A stretch of DNA of 64,000 nucleotides from Lentibacillus sp. JNUCC-1 (GCF_009741735.1 NZ_WHOH01000001.1:1798001-1862000); one strand, 5' to 3'. Shown: positions 38,890 to 54,267, counted from the first letter of the stretch. Translations and numbers: made by a program. The notes: a model not told the origin generated them from the letters alone.

Positions 38890-40955
38890 ATGAGCCGTGT
38901 AATACGACACGTTGTCTTATATGTGTTTATATTCCTTGTATTAATAGGTATTTTAAGCCTGTTTAAAGGACAAAGTGATAAAGCTGAAGAATATAATGTG
39001 CAAGAGTTCATGGATGCTCTAAGCAATGGAGAAATCCATGAAGTAACGTATCAGCCTGTTAACGGAATCGTTCGATACACAGGTACTTTGAATGATGGTA
39101 AGAAACCATTTGTTGCACAGGTTCCGGATAACACTGATTTGAATTACGATATCATACAACAGGCACAAAATCAGAGTGTGTTAAAGACGAAAGAGCAGGA
39201 ACAGCCCAGCGGCTTCTTGACCTTGTTGACCACGATGATTCCATTTCTGATCATCGGGTTAATCTTTTTCTTCATTCTGAGCCAGGCCCAGGGCGGCGGT
39301 GGCGGTGGTCGCATGATGAACTTTGGCAAAAGCAAAGCCAAACTCGTCAGCGATGAAAACGCCAAGGTTAAATTTGGCGATGTCGCCGGCGCTGATGAAG
39401 AGAAACAAGAACTTGTTGAAGTTGTTGAATTCTTGAAGGATCCTCGCAAATTCTCTGCACTTGGAGCACGTATTCCAAAAGGGTCTTGCTTGTCGGTCCT
39501 CCGGGAACAGGTAAAACGCTTCTCGCTCGTGCGGTAGCTGGTGAAGCTGGAACACCGTTTTTCTCAATCAGTGGTTCTGACTTCGTTGAAATGTTTGTCG
39601 GTGTCGGGGCGTCCCGTGTCCGTGATTTATTCGAAAATGCCAAGAAAAATTCACCATGTATCATTTTTATTGATGAAATTGATGCAGTCGGTCGTCAACG
39701 CGGCGCTGGTCTCGGAGGCGGTCATGATGAACGTGAACAGACGCTGAACCAGCTGCTCGTTGAGATGGATGGCTTCGGTGTGAACGAAGGTATTATCATT
39801 ATCGCAGCGACAAACCGCCCGGATATCCTTGACCCTGCACTTCTACGTCCTGGACGTTTTGACAGACAGATTCCAGTTAACCGTCCGGATGTTAAAGGCC
39901 GTGAGCAAGTACTTCAAGTTCATGTGCGGGATAAACCGCTTGATTCCAGTGTAGATTTGAAAACCATTGCCATGCGTACACCAGGATTTTCAGGGGCTGA
40001 CCTTGAGAATCTGATGAACGAAGCGGCACTTGTTGCTGCACGTGGTGATAAAAAGACAATCGATATGCTCGATGTGGATGAAGCAATCGATCGTGTGATT
40101 GCCGGACCCGCTAAGAAGAGCCGTGTCATATCTGAAAAGGAACGCAACATTGTTGCCTACCATGAAAGTGGACACACCATTATCGGTATGGTCTTGGACG
40201 AAGCAGACACGGTCCATAAGGTGACCATTGTGCCACGCGGCCAGGCCGGCGGATATGCGGTCATGTTGCCTAAAGAAGATCGCTACTTCATGACAAAGCC
40301 AGAGCTGTTTGATAAGATTACAGGGCTCTTGGGCGGTCGTGTTGCTGAGGAAATCATTTTCGGGGAAGTCAGTACAGGTGCTTCCAACGACTTCCAGCGC
40401 GCAACGAGCATTGCCCGCCAGATGATTACCGAATACGGCATGAGCGACAAAATTGGTCCGCTACAGTTTGGGGGCAGCGGAGGCGAAGTCTTCCTCGGCC
40501 GAGACATTCAGAACGAGCCAAGCTATAGTGATAAGATTGCTTATGAAATTGACACGGAAATCCAAAGTTTCATTAACTACTGCTATGACAGAGCGAAAAC
40601 GATTCTGACAGAGCACAAGGAACAACTTGAATTGGTTGCCAAAACCTTGCTTGAAGTGGAAACCCTTGATGCGAAACAAATCAAATCTCTGTTTGATGAT
40701 GGCATACTGCCTGAACCCGAGGAAGAGGAAGAAGAACCACCATCAAAAGATGGAGATGTTAAAGTTAACATCAATAAGAAGGAGTCTGATCCCGTTTCCT
40801 ACGAAGAGGCAAAACAAAAAGCCGAAGAAAAACACGAAAAAGAACGTGAAGAGACGAAAGAAGAGCATGGAGACGAAAGCTCAGAAGAACCTGACACATC
40901 AAGTACAAATCAGGATCATGATTCCCCATCTGATGATGAGGATAAGAAAGACTAA
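38890..40955 (+). pseudogene. ftsH: ATP-dependent zinc metalloprotease FtsH, interrupted by a -1 frameshift
   Basis: Frame 1 runs from ATG 38890 (behind GGAGGAGG) to 39537 and carries the two membrane segments and the start of the AAA module up to ARIPKG. The rest lies in the next frame from about 39484 to 40955: [11 protein letters not shown] (Walker A), FIDEIDAVG, the SRH region, the zinc motif HESGH near 39,940-40,180, and a long acidic/basic tail. Restoring one G in AAAAGGG at 39477-39483 joins both halves into a normal 688-residue protein with no gap. The tail of about 90 residues rich in Glu, Lys and Asp is longer than in B. subtilis FtsH. The gene may be intact, with a sequencing error. 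TTGTGC-N18-TACTAT from 38824 is a possible promoter. Confidence 0.85.
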
Positions 40956-40962
40956 AAAAACC

Positions 40963-40997
40963 ACAACCTCCCATACTAAAATGGGAGGTTGTTTTTA
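40963..40997 (+). terminator. Terminator after ftsH
   Basis: ACAACCTCCCAT and ATGGGAGGTTGT form a perfect 12-bp stem with a 6-nt loop and T5. Confidence 0.9.
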
Positions 40998-41150
40998 GCT
41001 TCTTCTTCTTTTAGTGAACCAAATTATGTTATATTTATAAGAAATAGGTTCGAGCAACGCCTGCTCTAAAAAACAATTGTGTTCTATATGAACAATGCGT
41101 ATTCTGATCGGTAAAATAATTATAGATTATGAATGGAAGGTATGGTTGAT

Positions 41151-41933
41151 GTGATATTTGTAGTGGATGTAGGTAATACGAATACTGTGCTTGGGGTGTT
41201 TGAACAGAATCATCTTAAGTATGAGTGGCGGATTAAAACAGATCGTCACCAAACAGAAGACGAACTTGGGATCTTGATTGAATCTTTACTGAACCACCGT
41301 CAAATAAAACCGGCAGATATTAAAGGAATCGTTATATCTTCAGTTGTGCCGCCCATTATGTTTGCGCTTGAGAAGATGTGTCGGCTGTATTTTGATATCG
41401 AACCGCTGGTGATCGGGAAAGCTGACTTCTCATCCATCATTAAAATGACCTATCCCAATCCCCAGGAGATCGGGGCAGACCGAATTGTCAATGCTAAAGC
41501 GGCTTTAGCGGAATACGAGCCACCGCTTATTATTATTGATTTTGGTACGGCCACAACCTTTTGTTATATAGATGAGAAAGCACAATACACAGGGGGACTA
41601 ATTGCTCCCGGGGTGAATGTCTCACTTGAGGCGCTTTATCAAAAAGCTGCTAAATTGCCTAAAATTGAGATCCAGACACCGGAGCGGGTTGTAGGTACGT
41701 CTACAGTTTCTGCCATGCAGTCCGGTGTCTACTGGGGCTATGTCGGACAAGTTGATGGCATTGTTACCCGGATGAAACAAGAAGCATCCCAAACCCCAAC
41801 CGTTATTGCAACAGGCGGGCTGGCACGACTAATTTCACATGGGTCGGAAACCATCCAGCATGTTGATAAACACTTGACCCTTAAAGGGCTCAACATGATC
41901 TATCATCAGTTACATAAAGGAGCGTCATTATGA
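41151..41933 (+). CDS. coaX: Type III pantothenate kinase
   Basis: A 260-residue ASKHA-fold kinase for the first step of coenzyme A synthesis. [14 protein letters not shown] is the phosphate-binding motif, [12 protein letters not shown] and [15 protein letters not shown] carry the catalytic residues, and ATGGLARLI is the C-terminal glycine motif. I chose GTG 41151, which follows GGAAGG by 10 nt and gives the family N-terminus; the upstream ATGs are too close to or ahead of that site. It overlaps hslO by 4 bp. Confidence 0.92.
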   Translation: MIFVVDVGNTNTVLGVFEQNHLKYEWRIKTDRHQTEDELGILIESLLNHRQIKPADIKGIVISSVVPPIMFALEKMCRLYFDIEPLVIGKADFSSIIKMTYPNPQEIGADRIVNAKAALAEYEPPLIIIDFGTATTFCYIDEKAQYTGGLIAPGVNVSLEALYQKAAKLPKIEIQTPERVVGTSTVSAMQSGVYWGYVGQVDGIVTRMKQEASQTPTVIATGGLARLISHGSETIQHVDKHLTLKGLNMIYHQLHKGASL

Positions 41934-42814
41934 ACGATTATCTAATCAAGGCAACTGCCTACAACGGATTTGTACGGGCTTATGCGGTTCAATCCACGCA
42001 AACAGTGGAAGAAGCGAGAAGACGCCAGGATACATGGGCAACTGCAAGTGCAGCACTCGGAAGAACAATGACAATCGGAGCCATGATGGGTGCGATGCAA
42101 AAAGGCGATGACATCGTAACATTAAAAATAGAAGGTGACGGCCCAATGGGTGCGATCATTGTGGACAGCCGCGCCAATGGTGATGTGAGAGGATATGTCA
42201 TCAATCCGCACGTAGACTTTGATTTAAATGCTCAGGGGAAACTGGATGTGGCCAGAGCTGTCGGAATAAATGGGCAGGTGAGTGTTGTAAAAGACACCGG
42301 GTTAAAAGATAAGTTCACAGGCCAGGTCCCGATTACTTCAGGCGAAATCAGTGAAGACCTTACTTATTACTTTGCTCACTCGGAACAAATACCTTCCGCT
42401 GTCGGAGCGGGTGTTCTGGTAAATCCTGACCACACAATTGCAGCTTCTGGCGGATTTATCGTTCAGGTCATGCCTGGCGCAGATGATGATGTTGTCAGCA
42501 GCCTTGAGGAACAAATCAGCTTGTTTCCGCCAATTTCACAATTAGTATCAGAAGGACGTACACCTGAGGAGATCCTGGAGAAGCTGTTGGGTGATAAATC
42601 GCTTAAAATTCACGACCACATGCCTATTCAATTTAACTGTCACTGTTCCAAAGAACGGGTTCAACAAGCAATTATTGGACTTGGTGCAGAAGAAATAGAG
42701 GCCATGATCCAAGAAGATCATGGAGCGGAGGCGACTTGTCATTTCTGCAATGAGACGTATCATTTTACAGAAACTGAACTTGAAGCACTGAAGCAATCTA
42801 TAAATCAGTCCTGA
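41930..42814 (+). CDS. hslO: Redox-regulated chaperone Hsp33
   Basis: A 294-residue holdase that unfolds and becomes active on oxidation. The N-terminal domain starts [18 protein letters not shown]. The C-terminal redox switch has its four zinc cysteines as CHC (NCHCSKERV, near 238) and CHFC (near 270). Length is standard. The ATGA overlap with coaX couples their translation, and the PrsA-like gene follows after 13 bp. Confidence 0.94.
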   Translation: MNDYLIKATAYNGFVRAYAVQSTQTVEEARRRQDTWATASAALGRTMTIGAMMGAMQKGDDIVTLKIEGDGPMGAIIVDSRANGDVRGYVINPHVDFDLNAQGKLDVARAVGINGQVSVVKDTGLKDKFTGQVPITSGEISEDLTYYFAHSEQIPSAVGAGVLVNPDHTIAASGGFIVQVMPGADDDVVSSLEEQISLFPPISQLVSEGRTPEEILEKLLGDKSLKIHDHMPIQFNCHCSKERVQQAIIGLGAEEIEAMIQEDHGAEATCHFCNETYHFTETELEALKQSINQS

Positions 42815-42827
42815 AAGGAAGTCACCC

Positions 42828-43733
42828 ATGTCAAAAAAGTTTTTATTCAGTCTGATCATTGTACTTTTGATCACAAACATCGCAACGATTATTCTATTGG
42901 GTGATGGCGACGACGAGACAACGGTTTTACCTGATAAAGAGGAAAACATCGACGTTGAAAAACCAGCAGCAACCATAAATGGCGAAAACATTTCTTATGA
43001 AGCTTGGATGAAATCATTGCGCAGTGAATATGGCCAAATGCAATTGAAACAAATGATAGACCATACCCTAGTTGAGCAGCTTGCTGAAGAAAAGAACATT
43101 GAGATCTCTGAAAAAATTATAGATCGGGAACTGGCCCAGCTCGTTTCGATCGGCGGTGTTATGTCTGCGGAAGAAACTAAAAAGTGGAAAGAGAAATGGC
43201 GTGAAGATATTATTTACCGGTTCCAGCTGGAAACCCTTTTAACAGAAGGTGTATCGATTCCTGAAGAGGAGATCCAATCCTTTTACGACAAATACAAGAA
43301 TCAATACGATTTCAGTGAAAGATTCCAGATCTCCCATATCATTGTCAAGGACCTTGCAACAGCTGAGAAAGTGAAAGCAGAACTGGATGAAGGTGCATCG
43401 TTTAATTTACTTGCCAAAGAGTACTCGATTGACGAAGAAACACGAGAAGATGGCGGCTATTTGGGGTATTTCGTTTCGACAAGTCAGTTTATTCCCCATG
43501 GCTATAAGGATATTGTACAAGACATGGAGCCCTATTCTTATAGTGATCCGGTTGAAATAGGGAAACGTGTTGCGATTGTTTATGTACACCAGACCCTGCC
43601 GGAGATCTCCTTCACATATGAAGAAATGAAACCTTATGTAAAAAACGAACTTGCTCTTGATCAGATGGACCAGAACCTAAATGCCCAACCTTTGTGGAAT
43701 AATGCTGATATTGAGTGGGTATATGAAGACTAG
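42828..43733 (+). CDS. yacD: PrsA-like peptidyl-prolyl isomerase YacD
   Basis: A 301-residue extracytoplasmic protein. Residues 2-24 (KKFLFSLIIVLLITNIATIILL) act as an uncleaved anchor or signal; there is no lipobox cysteine. A SurA/PrsA N-terminal domain spans about 45-150 and a parvulin domain about 160-265 (FQISHIIVKDLATAEKVKAEL, EYSIDEETREDGGYLGYF). The family folds secreted proteins. It matches B. subtilis YacD in position between hslO and cysK. Confidence 0.85.
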   Translation: MSKKFLFSLIIVLLITNIATIILLGDGDDETTVLPDKEENIDVEKPAATINGENISYEAWMKSLRSEYGQMQLKQMIDHTLVEQLAEEKNIEISEKIIDRELAQLVSIGGVMSAEETKKWKEKWREDIIYRFQLETLLTEGVSIPEEEIQSFYDKYKNQYDFSERFQISHIIVKDLATAEKVKAELDEGASFNLLAKEYSIDEETREDGGYLGYFVSTSQFIPHGYKDIVQDMEPYSYSDPVEIGKRVAIVYVHQTLPEISFTYEEMKPYVKNELALDQMDQNLNAQPLWNNADIEWVYED

Positions 43734-43820
43734 GAATGTTTTTGACAATGAATTGATGGAAGTTGCATACGATATAAACGTCTTAAAGTAAAAATGACTT
43801 TTAAACAGGAGGCTTTTTCT

Positions 43821-44747
43821 ATGAGAAACGTTGAAAATATCACACAACTTATTGGTCAGACACCAATTGTCAAATTAAACCATGGCAAAAAAGATATGGC
43901 TGATATTTATGTGAAGTTGGAATTCATGAATCCGGGCAGTTCTGTAAAGGACAGGATTGCGCTGTCTATGATTGAAGCGGCGGAAGAAGCAGGAACACTT
44001 GCTGAAGGTGATACGATTGTAGAACCAACCAGTGGAAATACAGGGATCGGGCTTGCAATGGTTGCTGCAGCCAAAGGATATCGCTCGGTTTTTGTTATGC
44101 CGGATACAATGAGCCAGGAGCGTCGCAACCTGCTCCGTGCCTATGGAGCAGAGCTAGTCTTGACCCCTGGCGCAGAAGGCATGAAAGGCGCCATCCAGAA
44201 AGCTGAACAGCTTCAAGAAGAAAAAGGTTATTTTATGCCACAGCAATTCAATAATCAAGCAAATCCTGAGGTCCATGCCCGCACAACTGGCAACGAAATT
44301 ATCGAACAGATGACTGACGGTCTGGACGGTTTTGTTTCCGGCATTGGAACTGGCGGAACAATTACAGGTGTTGGTAAAGTGCTGAAGGAAAAGTTCGAGG
44401 ATATTAAGATTTATGCAGTAGAACCTAAAGATTCAGCGGTTTTATCCGGTGGCTCACCCGGACCGCATAAATTGCAGGGCCTCGGTGCGGGATTTGTACC
44501 TGACATTCTGAATACTGACATCTATGATGAAGTGATCACAATAACCAAAGAAGAAGCTTTTGAAAACGCCCGTGAGACGGCTGTTTCTACAGGCATCCTC
44601 GGCGGTATCTCTTCCGGAGCAGCTATCGCAGCAGCCAAGAAAGCAGCCAAACAGCTCGGAGCCGGCAAAAAAGTGCTCGCGATCTTGCCGGATAATGGCG
44701 AGCGTTACCTATCAACGCCCCTTTATCAATATGATGAGAACGAATAA
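43821..44747 (+). CDS. cysK: Cysteine synthase A
   Basis: A 308-residue PLP enzyme that makes cysteine from O-acetylserine and sulfide. Lys43 in GSSVKDRI is the PLP lysine; TSGNTGIG binds the substrate carboxylate, and [10 protein letters not shown] and [11 protein letters not shown] complete the site. ATG 43821 follows AGGAGG by 10 nt; the ORF start at 43794 is upstream of this site. In B. subtilis CymR controls it and CysK binds CymR; I see no sure CymR site here. A strong terminator follows. Confidence 0.95.
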   Translation: MRNVENITQLIGQTPIVKLNHGKKDMADIYVKLEFMNPGSSVKDRIALSMIEAAEEAGTLAEGDTIVEPTSGNTGIGLAMVAAAKGYRSVFVMPDTMSQERRNLLRAYGAELVLTPGAEGMKGAIQKAEQLQEEKGYFMPQQFNNQANPEVHARTTGNEIIEQMTDGLDGFVSGIGTGGTITGVGKVLKEKFEDIKIYAVEPKDSAVLSGGSPGPHKLQGLGAGFVPDILNTDIYDEVITITKEEAFENARETAVSTGILGGISSGAAIAAAKKAAKQLGAGKKVLAILPDNGERYLSTPLYQYDENE

Positions 44748-44753
44748 ATAGAG

Positions 44754-44795
44754 AAAAAAGCAGTGGCAGCCTCTCTTTGGACCACTGCTTTTTTT
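44754..44795 (+). terminator. Terminator after cysK
   Basis: AAAAAGCAGTGG and CCACTGCTTTTT form a 12-bp stem with a 15-nt loop and a T7 run. Confidence 0.85.
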
Positions 44796-44856
44796 GAAAA
44801 CAAACACGCGTATGGTACGATTAAGAACGAATACTTTATGAAAAGGACTTATGCAT

Positions 44857-45701
44857 ATGATTACATCCGCGACAAACTTAACACCAGAGGAAATGAAATT
44901 GCACAAAAAGACACAGGTTATGGGGATCCTGAATGTCACTCCAGATTCTTTCTCAGATGGGGGACATATGTGACGCTTGAGAAAGCAGTGTCGCACGCCA
45001 TGCGCATGGAGCAGGAAGGTGCTGACATGATTGACATTGGCGGAGAATCGACCAGACCTGGACATGCTCCGGTAACGGGAGCCGAGGAGATCGAACGCGT
45101 TGTCCCGGTCATTGAAGCTATTACCGCTGCAAACCTCAACACCCCGATTTCTGTTGATACGTATAAAGCGGAAACTGCCCGACGCGCTCTGCTGGCAGGC
45201 GCTTCCGTCATAAATGATGTTTGGGGTGCAAAAAGAGATCCTGAGATTGTATCTGTAGCTAAAGACTTTGATGTTCCGATTATTTTAATGCATAACCGCA
45301 CCAATAAGAACTACACCCACTTGATCAGTGATATGCAGCGGGATCTGCATGAGAGCATTGATATTGCCATAAAGGCTGGTGTTCCAGAAAGAAACATCAT
45401 GCTCGATCCCGGAATTGGTTTTGCTAAAACACAAGCTGATAATCTCGTCGTTTTGAATAACCTGGACCACTTGACAACGATGGGTTACCCAGTTCTTCTG
45501 GGCGCTTCCCGCAAATCATTTATTGGGACTATTTTGGAGACGACCCCAAATGAGCGTGATATTGGCACAGGAGCCACGACCTGCCTTGGAATCAGCAAGG
45601 GTGTTCACATGGTTCGGGTGCATGATGTTAAACTGCATGTTCAGCTCGCTAGGATGATGGATGCCATGATGGCGGCGGAACGTATTGACACACTAAATTA
45701 A
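44857..45701 (+). pseudogene. folP: Dihydropteroate synthase, interrupted by a -1 frameshift
   Basis: The N-terminal frame from ATG 44857 reads MITSATNLTPEEMKLHKK then VMGILNVTPDSFSDGG, the diagnostic DHPS signature, but stops at TGA 44971. From the GGGGG run at 44959-44963 the next frame continues as YVTLEKAVSHAM, DIGGESTRPG, SVDTYKAE, ILMHNR, LDPGIGFAKT and LLGASRKSFIG to 45701. One added G gives an uninterrupted 281-residue enzyme. DHPS joins pABA to hydroxymethyldihydropterin and is the sulfonamide target. ATG 44851 is an alternative start. Most likely a sequencing error, since folB and folK are intact. Confidence 0.85.
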
Positions 45702-45738
45702 ATACGTAAGATATGAGGAAGTTAAAGGAGCTGTGCAC

Positions 45739-46104
45739 ATGGATAAAATTATTCTCAAACAGATGGCTTTTTATGGATATCATGGTCTATTTCCACAAGA
45801 GAACCACCTTGGCCAGCGGTTTTATGTTGATTTGGAAATGTATACGGATTTAAAAGAAGCTGGCCAGACCGATGACATGAATGCTTCCATAAATTATGGC
45901 ACTGCCTATGACGTGGTAAAGGAAATCGTGGAAGGCGAGGCGAAGCACCTGATCGAAGCGGTGGCTGAAACAATTGCGGACGCCCTTTTCACAGAATTCA
46001 ACACCCTGAAGCGTTGTGTTGTCAAAGTGAGTAAGCCTGAAGCTCCGATCCCCGGGCAGTTCGAATCGGTGGCTGTTGAGCTCGACCGGGAGCGATTAAA
46101 ATGA
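45739..46104 (+). CDS. folB: Dihydroneopterin aldolase
   Basis: A 121-residue aldolase for folate synthesis, converting dihydroneopterin to hydroxymethyldihydropterin and glycolaldehyde. GYHGLFPQENHLGQRFYVDLEM is the N-terminal family signature with the active-site region, ASINYGTAYDVV follows, and VKVSKPEAPIPGQFESVAVEL carries the catalytic lysine. ATG 45739 lies 8 nt after AAAGGAG. It overlaps folK by 4 bp in the folP-folB-folK order. Confidence 0.93.
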   Translation: MDKIILKQMAFYGYHGLFPQENHLGQRFYVDLEMYTDLKEAGQTDDMNASINYGTAYDVVKEIVEGEAKHLIEAVAETIADALFTEFNTLKRCVVKVSKPEAPIPGQFESVAVELDRERLK

Positions 46105-46613
46105 CTGGGATCTATATAGCGCTTGGGACAAATATTGAACCACGGGAAACATACTTGAAGGAAGCGTTGCAGCTGTTGCAGCACCACTCCGCCATTACGG
46201 TGGCTGAACAGTCCTCCATTTATGAGACAGCACCTGTTGGTTATACCGATCAGGCTTATTTCTTAAATATGGCTGTCAAAATTGAAACCAGTCTTGAACC
46301 TGTTCAGCTGTTGGAAGCTTGTCAGGCTATTGAGAATGAGCTGGGGAGAAAGAGAACCATACGCTTTGGCCCCAGAACCATTGATGTTGATATTATTTTA
46401 TATCATGATTTAACCGTCCACACAGACCGATTAACCATCCCCCACCCACGCATGCATGAACGTGCTTTTGTGCTCGTCCCGCTTACAGAACTGTCGCCTG
46501 ACATATACGTACCGGGGTTTGAACAGCGCGTCAGTGGTTTATTGGGCAAATGTCCTGAATCTGATATAAAGGATGTTGTACAATGGAGAAGGAACAGCTC
46601 GGAAGACGCATAA
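46101..46613 (+). CDS. folK: 6-hydroxymethyl-7,8-dihydropterin pyrophosphokinase
   Basis: A 170-residue HPPK that activates the pterin for FolP. IALGTNIEPRETYL is the N-terminal pattern, SSIYETAPVGYTDQAYFLN the pterin-binding loop, and RKRTIRFGPRTIDVDIILYHD the ATP and magnesium site with its two conserved Asp residues. PHPRMHERAFVLVPL is also present. It overlaps folB at the start and yazB by 31 bp at the end. Confidence 0.94.
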   Translation: MTGIYIALGTNIEPRETYLKEALQLLQHHSAITVAEQSSIYETAPVGYTDQAYFLNMAVKIETSLEPVQLLEACQAIENELGRKRTIRFGPRTIDVDIILYHDLTVHTDRLTIPHPRMHERAFVLVPLTELSPDIYVPGFEQRVSGLLGKCPESDIKDVVQWRRNSSEDA

Positions 46614-46801
46614 AAGCGTTCAGGAAACTGAAGGGTTATACTCAGGTGGAGTTTGCCGAATCGCTTCATATTTCTGTTGCTATACTAGGCCCTGTTGAAC
46701 GGGGCAAGACGTCTCCAGACGATCAGTTATTGGAGCGGATCATCGAAACCCTGAATATCTCCAAAGCAGAACTTTTGCTCGAGGATAAGGAAGAACGATA
46801 G
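46583..46801 (+). CDS. yazB: XRE-family helix-turn-helix protein YazB
   Basis: A 72-residue protein that is essentially one HTH domain: LGRRIKAFRKLKGYTQVEFAESLHIS, then VERGKTSPDDQLLERIIETLNI. It matches B. subtilis YazB in position at the end of the folate genes. Its target is unknown. The start lies inside the end of folK, so translation is coupled. In B. subtilis dusB (yacF) would follow; here the next gene is lysS. Confidence 0.88.
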   Translation: MEKEQLGRRIKAFRKLKGYTQVEFAESLHISVAILGPVERGKTSPDDQLLERIIETLNISKAELLLEDKEER

Positions 46802-46853
46802 ATGGAGGCAAAAAAGGCAGTCATCATAGGGTGGATGAAGTTTGCAAGGCTTT

Positions 46854-46883
46854 GTTCACAGTAAAACATGTTATACTGTGAAC
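46854..46883. promoter_or_regulatory. Inverted repeat over the lysS promoter region
   Basis: GTTCACAGTA (46854-46863) and TACTGTGAAC (46874-46883) are perfect 10-bp inverted arms separated by 10 bp. TATACT at 46872-46877 is a likely -10 that overlaps the right arm; no good -35 at 16-18 bp is visible. This looks like an operator for a dimeric regulator rather than a terminator, as no T-run follows. Confidence 0.5.
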
Positions 46884-46895
46884 ACTACATGATAG

Positions 46896-48410
<1,515 letters not shown>

Positions 48411-48429
48411 AAGTTACACTATACGAAGT

Positions 48430-48462
48430 GACATCCATCAAAGTGATGGGTGTCTCTTTTTG
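48430..48462 (+). terminator. Terminator after lysS
   Basis: GACATCCATC and GATGGGTGTC form a 10-bp stem with one G-U pair, followed by TCTTTTTG. Confidence 0.75.
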
Positions 48463-48548
48463 TATAAAGTGAATAGGACGTAAAGACCCGTGGATTAAAG
48501 GTTTTATTGCCACTAAAAAAAATACCATAAATTTCATGTTAAATATCC

Positions 48549-48577
48549 TTGCTATTTGGGAATAATCATGGTAAATT
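48549..48577 (+). promoter_or_regulatory. Possible upstream (P1) promoter of rRNA operon 1
   Basis: TTGCTA (48549-48554), 17 bp, TAAATT (48572-48577). Both hexamers are weak, but tandem promoters are usual for rRNA operons. The remaining spacer from 48463 is AT-rich without a gene. Confidence 0.4.
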
Positions 48578-48632
48578 AAATATCGCCCGTCAGCGAGACG
48601 AAACAAAAACAAAAAGTTTTTATAAAAAGTAG

Positions 48633-48661
48633 TTGACGGCGAAAGCGTAAGATGTTATATT
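48633..48661 (+). promoter_or_regulatory. Main promoter (P2) of rRNA operon 1
   Basis: TTGACG (48633-48638), 17 bp, TATATT (48656-48661), with an A-rich tract (48601-48630) upstream that could act as an UP element. It lies about 180 bp ahead of 16S, which is a typical leader length. Confidence 0.75.
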
Positions 48662-48699
48662 TATAAAGTCGCTTTTGAAGAGCGCACAGCAATTTTGTT

Positions 48700-48725
48700 C
48701 CTTGAAAACTGAACAAACAACGAAG
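48700..48725 (+). other. 5' half of the 16S precursor processing stem, operon 1
   Basis: CTTGAAAACTGAACAAACAACGAAG is complementary, with one bulge and G-U pairs, to the 16S-23S spacer at 50470-50495. The two would close the long stem around 16S that RNase III cuts. The same pair occurs in operon 2 (54698-54723 with 56468-56493). Confidence 0.7.
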
Positions 48726-48839
48726 CAGATGTCTGTAAAACAGATGTCAGAGGTAAGAAGTTATAAACTTTAAACCCTGAATCAATTTTTTAAGAAGCTA
48801 AGACCGTTCATCGATTGGTGTCGATGAACACCCAAACTT

Positions 48840-53508
<4,669 letters not shown>

Positions 53509-53574
53509 TAGCGTAAAGTACGATGATGACTTGACCTCTTATTTGATTTTCAGGGTACAAATTTAAAAAAGAAC

Positions 53575-53603
53575 TTGCATTTTTCGATTAAAATGCTTAT
53601 AAT
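53575..53603 (+). promoter_or_regulatory. Promoter-like sequence in the 23S-5S spacer, operon 1
   Basis: TTGCAT (53575-53580), 17 bp, TATAAT (53598-53603), 28 bp ahead of 5S. The same stretch can form a hairpin (GCATTTT with AAAATGC), so it may instead be a processing element. Confidence 0.5.
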
Positions 53604-53631
53604 AGTTCTTGTCCTTAAAACAGCATAAAGG

Positions 53632-53747
53632 TCTGGTGGCAATAGCGAAGAGGTCACACCTGTTCCCATGCCGAACACAGCAGTTAAGCTCTTCTGCGCC
53701 GATGGTAGTTGGGGCATCGCCCCTGCAAGAGTAGGTCGCCGCCAGGC
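53632..53747 (+). rRNA. rrfA: 5S ribosomal RNA, operon 1
   Basis: 116 nt from TCTGGTGGCAATAGCGAAG to GTAGGTCGCCGCCAGGC. The ends pair to form helix I; GAGGTCACACCTGTTCCCATGC is the conserved loop B/C region. It is a substrate for RNase M5 (rnmV in this window). Confidence 0.97.
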
Positions 53748-53756
53748 AAGTTTTAT

Positions 53757-53832
53757 GGAGGATTAGCTCAGCTGGGAGAGCACTTGCCTTACAAGCAAGG
53801 GGTCGCAGGTTCGAACCCTGCATCCTCCACCA
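53757..53832 (+). tRNA. tRNA-Val (TAC)
   Basis: 76 nt with encoded CCA; acceptor GGAGGAT/ATCCTCC; anticodon loop CTTACAA. First of nine tRNAs between the two rRNA operons. Confidence 0.96.
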
Positions 53833-53871
53833 TTTAAGCCACCCAATTTCAAAACTTCAAATTATCATTTA

Positions 53872-53947
<76 letters not shown>

Positions 53948-54015
53948 CTTACTTAATGTGGTGTTTTTTATTGCAATAAACTTTGCAGGTTTAAATATAG
54001 CACCATTAAGAAAAA

Positions 54016-54091
54016 GAGCCATTAGCTCAGTCGGTAGAGCATCTGACTTTTAATCAGAGGGTCGGAGGTTCGAATCCTCCATGGCTCACCA
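54016..54091 (+). tRNA. tRNA-Lys (TTT)
   Basis: 76 nt with encoded CCA; acceptor GAGCCAT/ATGGCTC; anticodon loop CTTTTAA. Confidence 0.96.
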
Positions 54092-54095
54092 TCAA

Positions 54096-54177
54096 GCGGG
54101 TGTGGCGGAATTGGCAGACGCGCTAGACTTAGGATCTAGTGTCTTCGGACGTGGGGGTTCAACTCCCTCCACCCGCA
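54096..54177 (+). tRNA. tRNA-Leu (TAG)
   Basis: 82 nt, class II with a variable arm; acceptor GCGGGTG/CACCCGC; anticodon loop CTTAGGA. CCA is not encoded: the discriminator A is followed by TTT. Confidence 0.95.
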
Positions 54178-54192
54178 TTTTATTAGTTTTAA

Positions 54193-54267
54193 GCGGAAGT
54201 AGTTCAGTGGTAGAACACCACCTTGCCAAGGTGGGGGTCGCGGGTTCGAATCCCGTCTTCCGCTCCA
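54193..54267 (+). tRNA. tRNA-Gly (GCC)
   Basis: 75 nt with encoded CCA; acceptor GCGGAAG/CTTCCGC; anticodon loop CTTGCCA. Confidence 0.96.

Noticed and set aside
39484..39540. Programmed frameshift as an explanation of the ftsH break
   Set aside because: No slippery heptamer with a stimulatory pseudoknot is evident, and the upstream frame continues 50 bp with unrelated residues; a sequencing error or mutation is simpler.
41080..41094. TGTTC-TATAT-GAACA palindrome upstream of coaX
   Set aside because: Only 5-bp arms in AT-rich sequence; likely by chance and without a matching promoter.
46802..46864. 20-codon frame after yazB starting MEAKKAVIIG, possibly a remnant of dusB
   Set aside because: It does not resemble the dusB N-terminus and is too short to support a claim.
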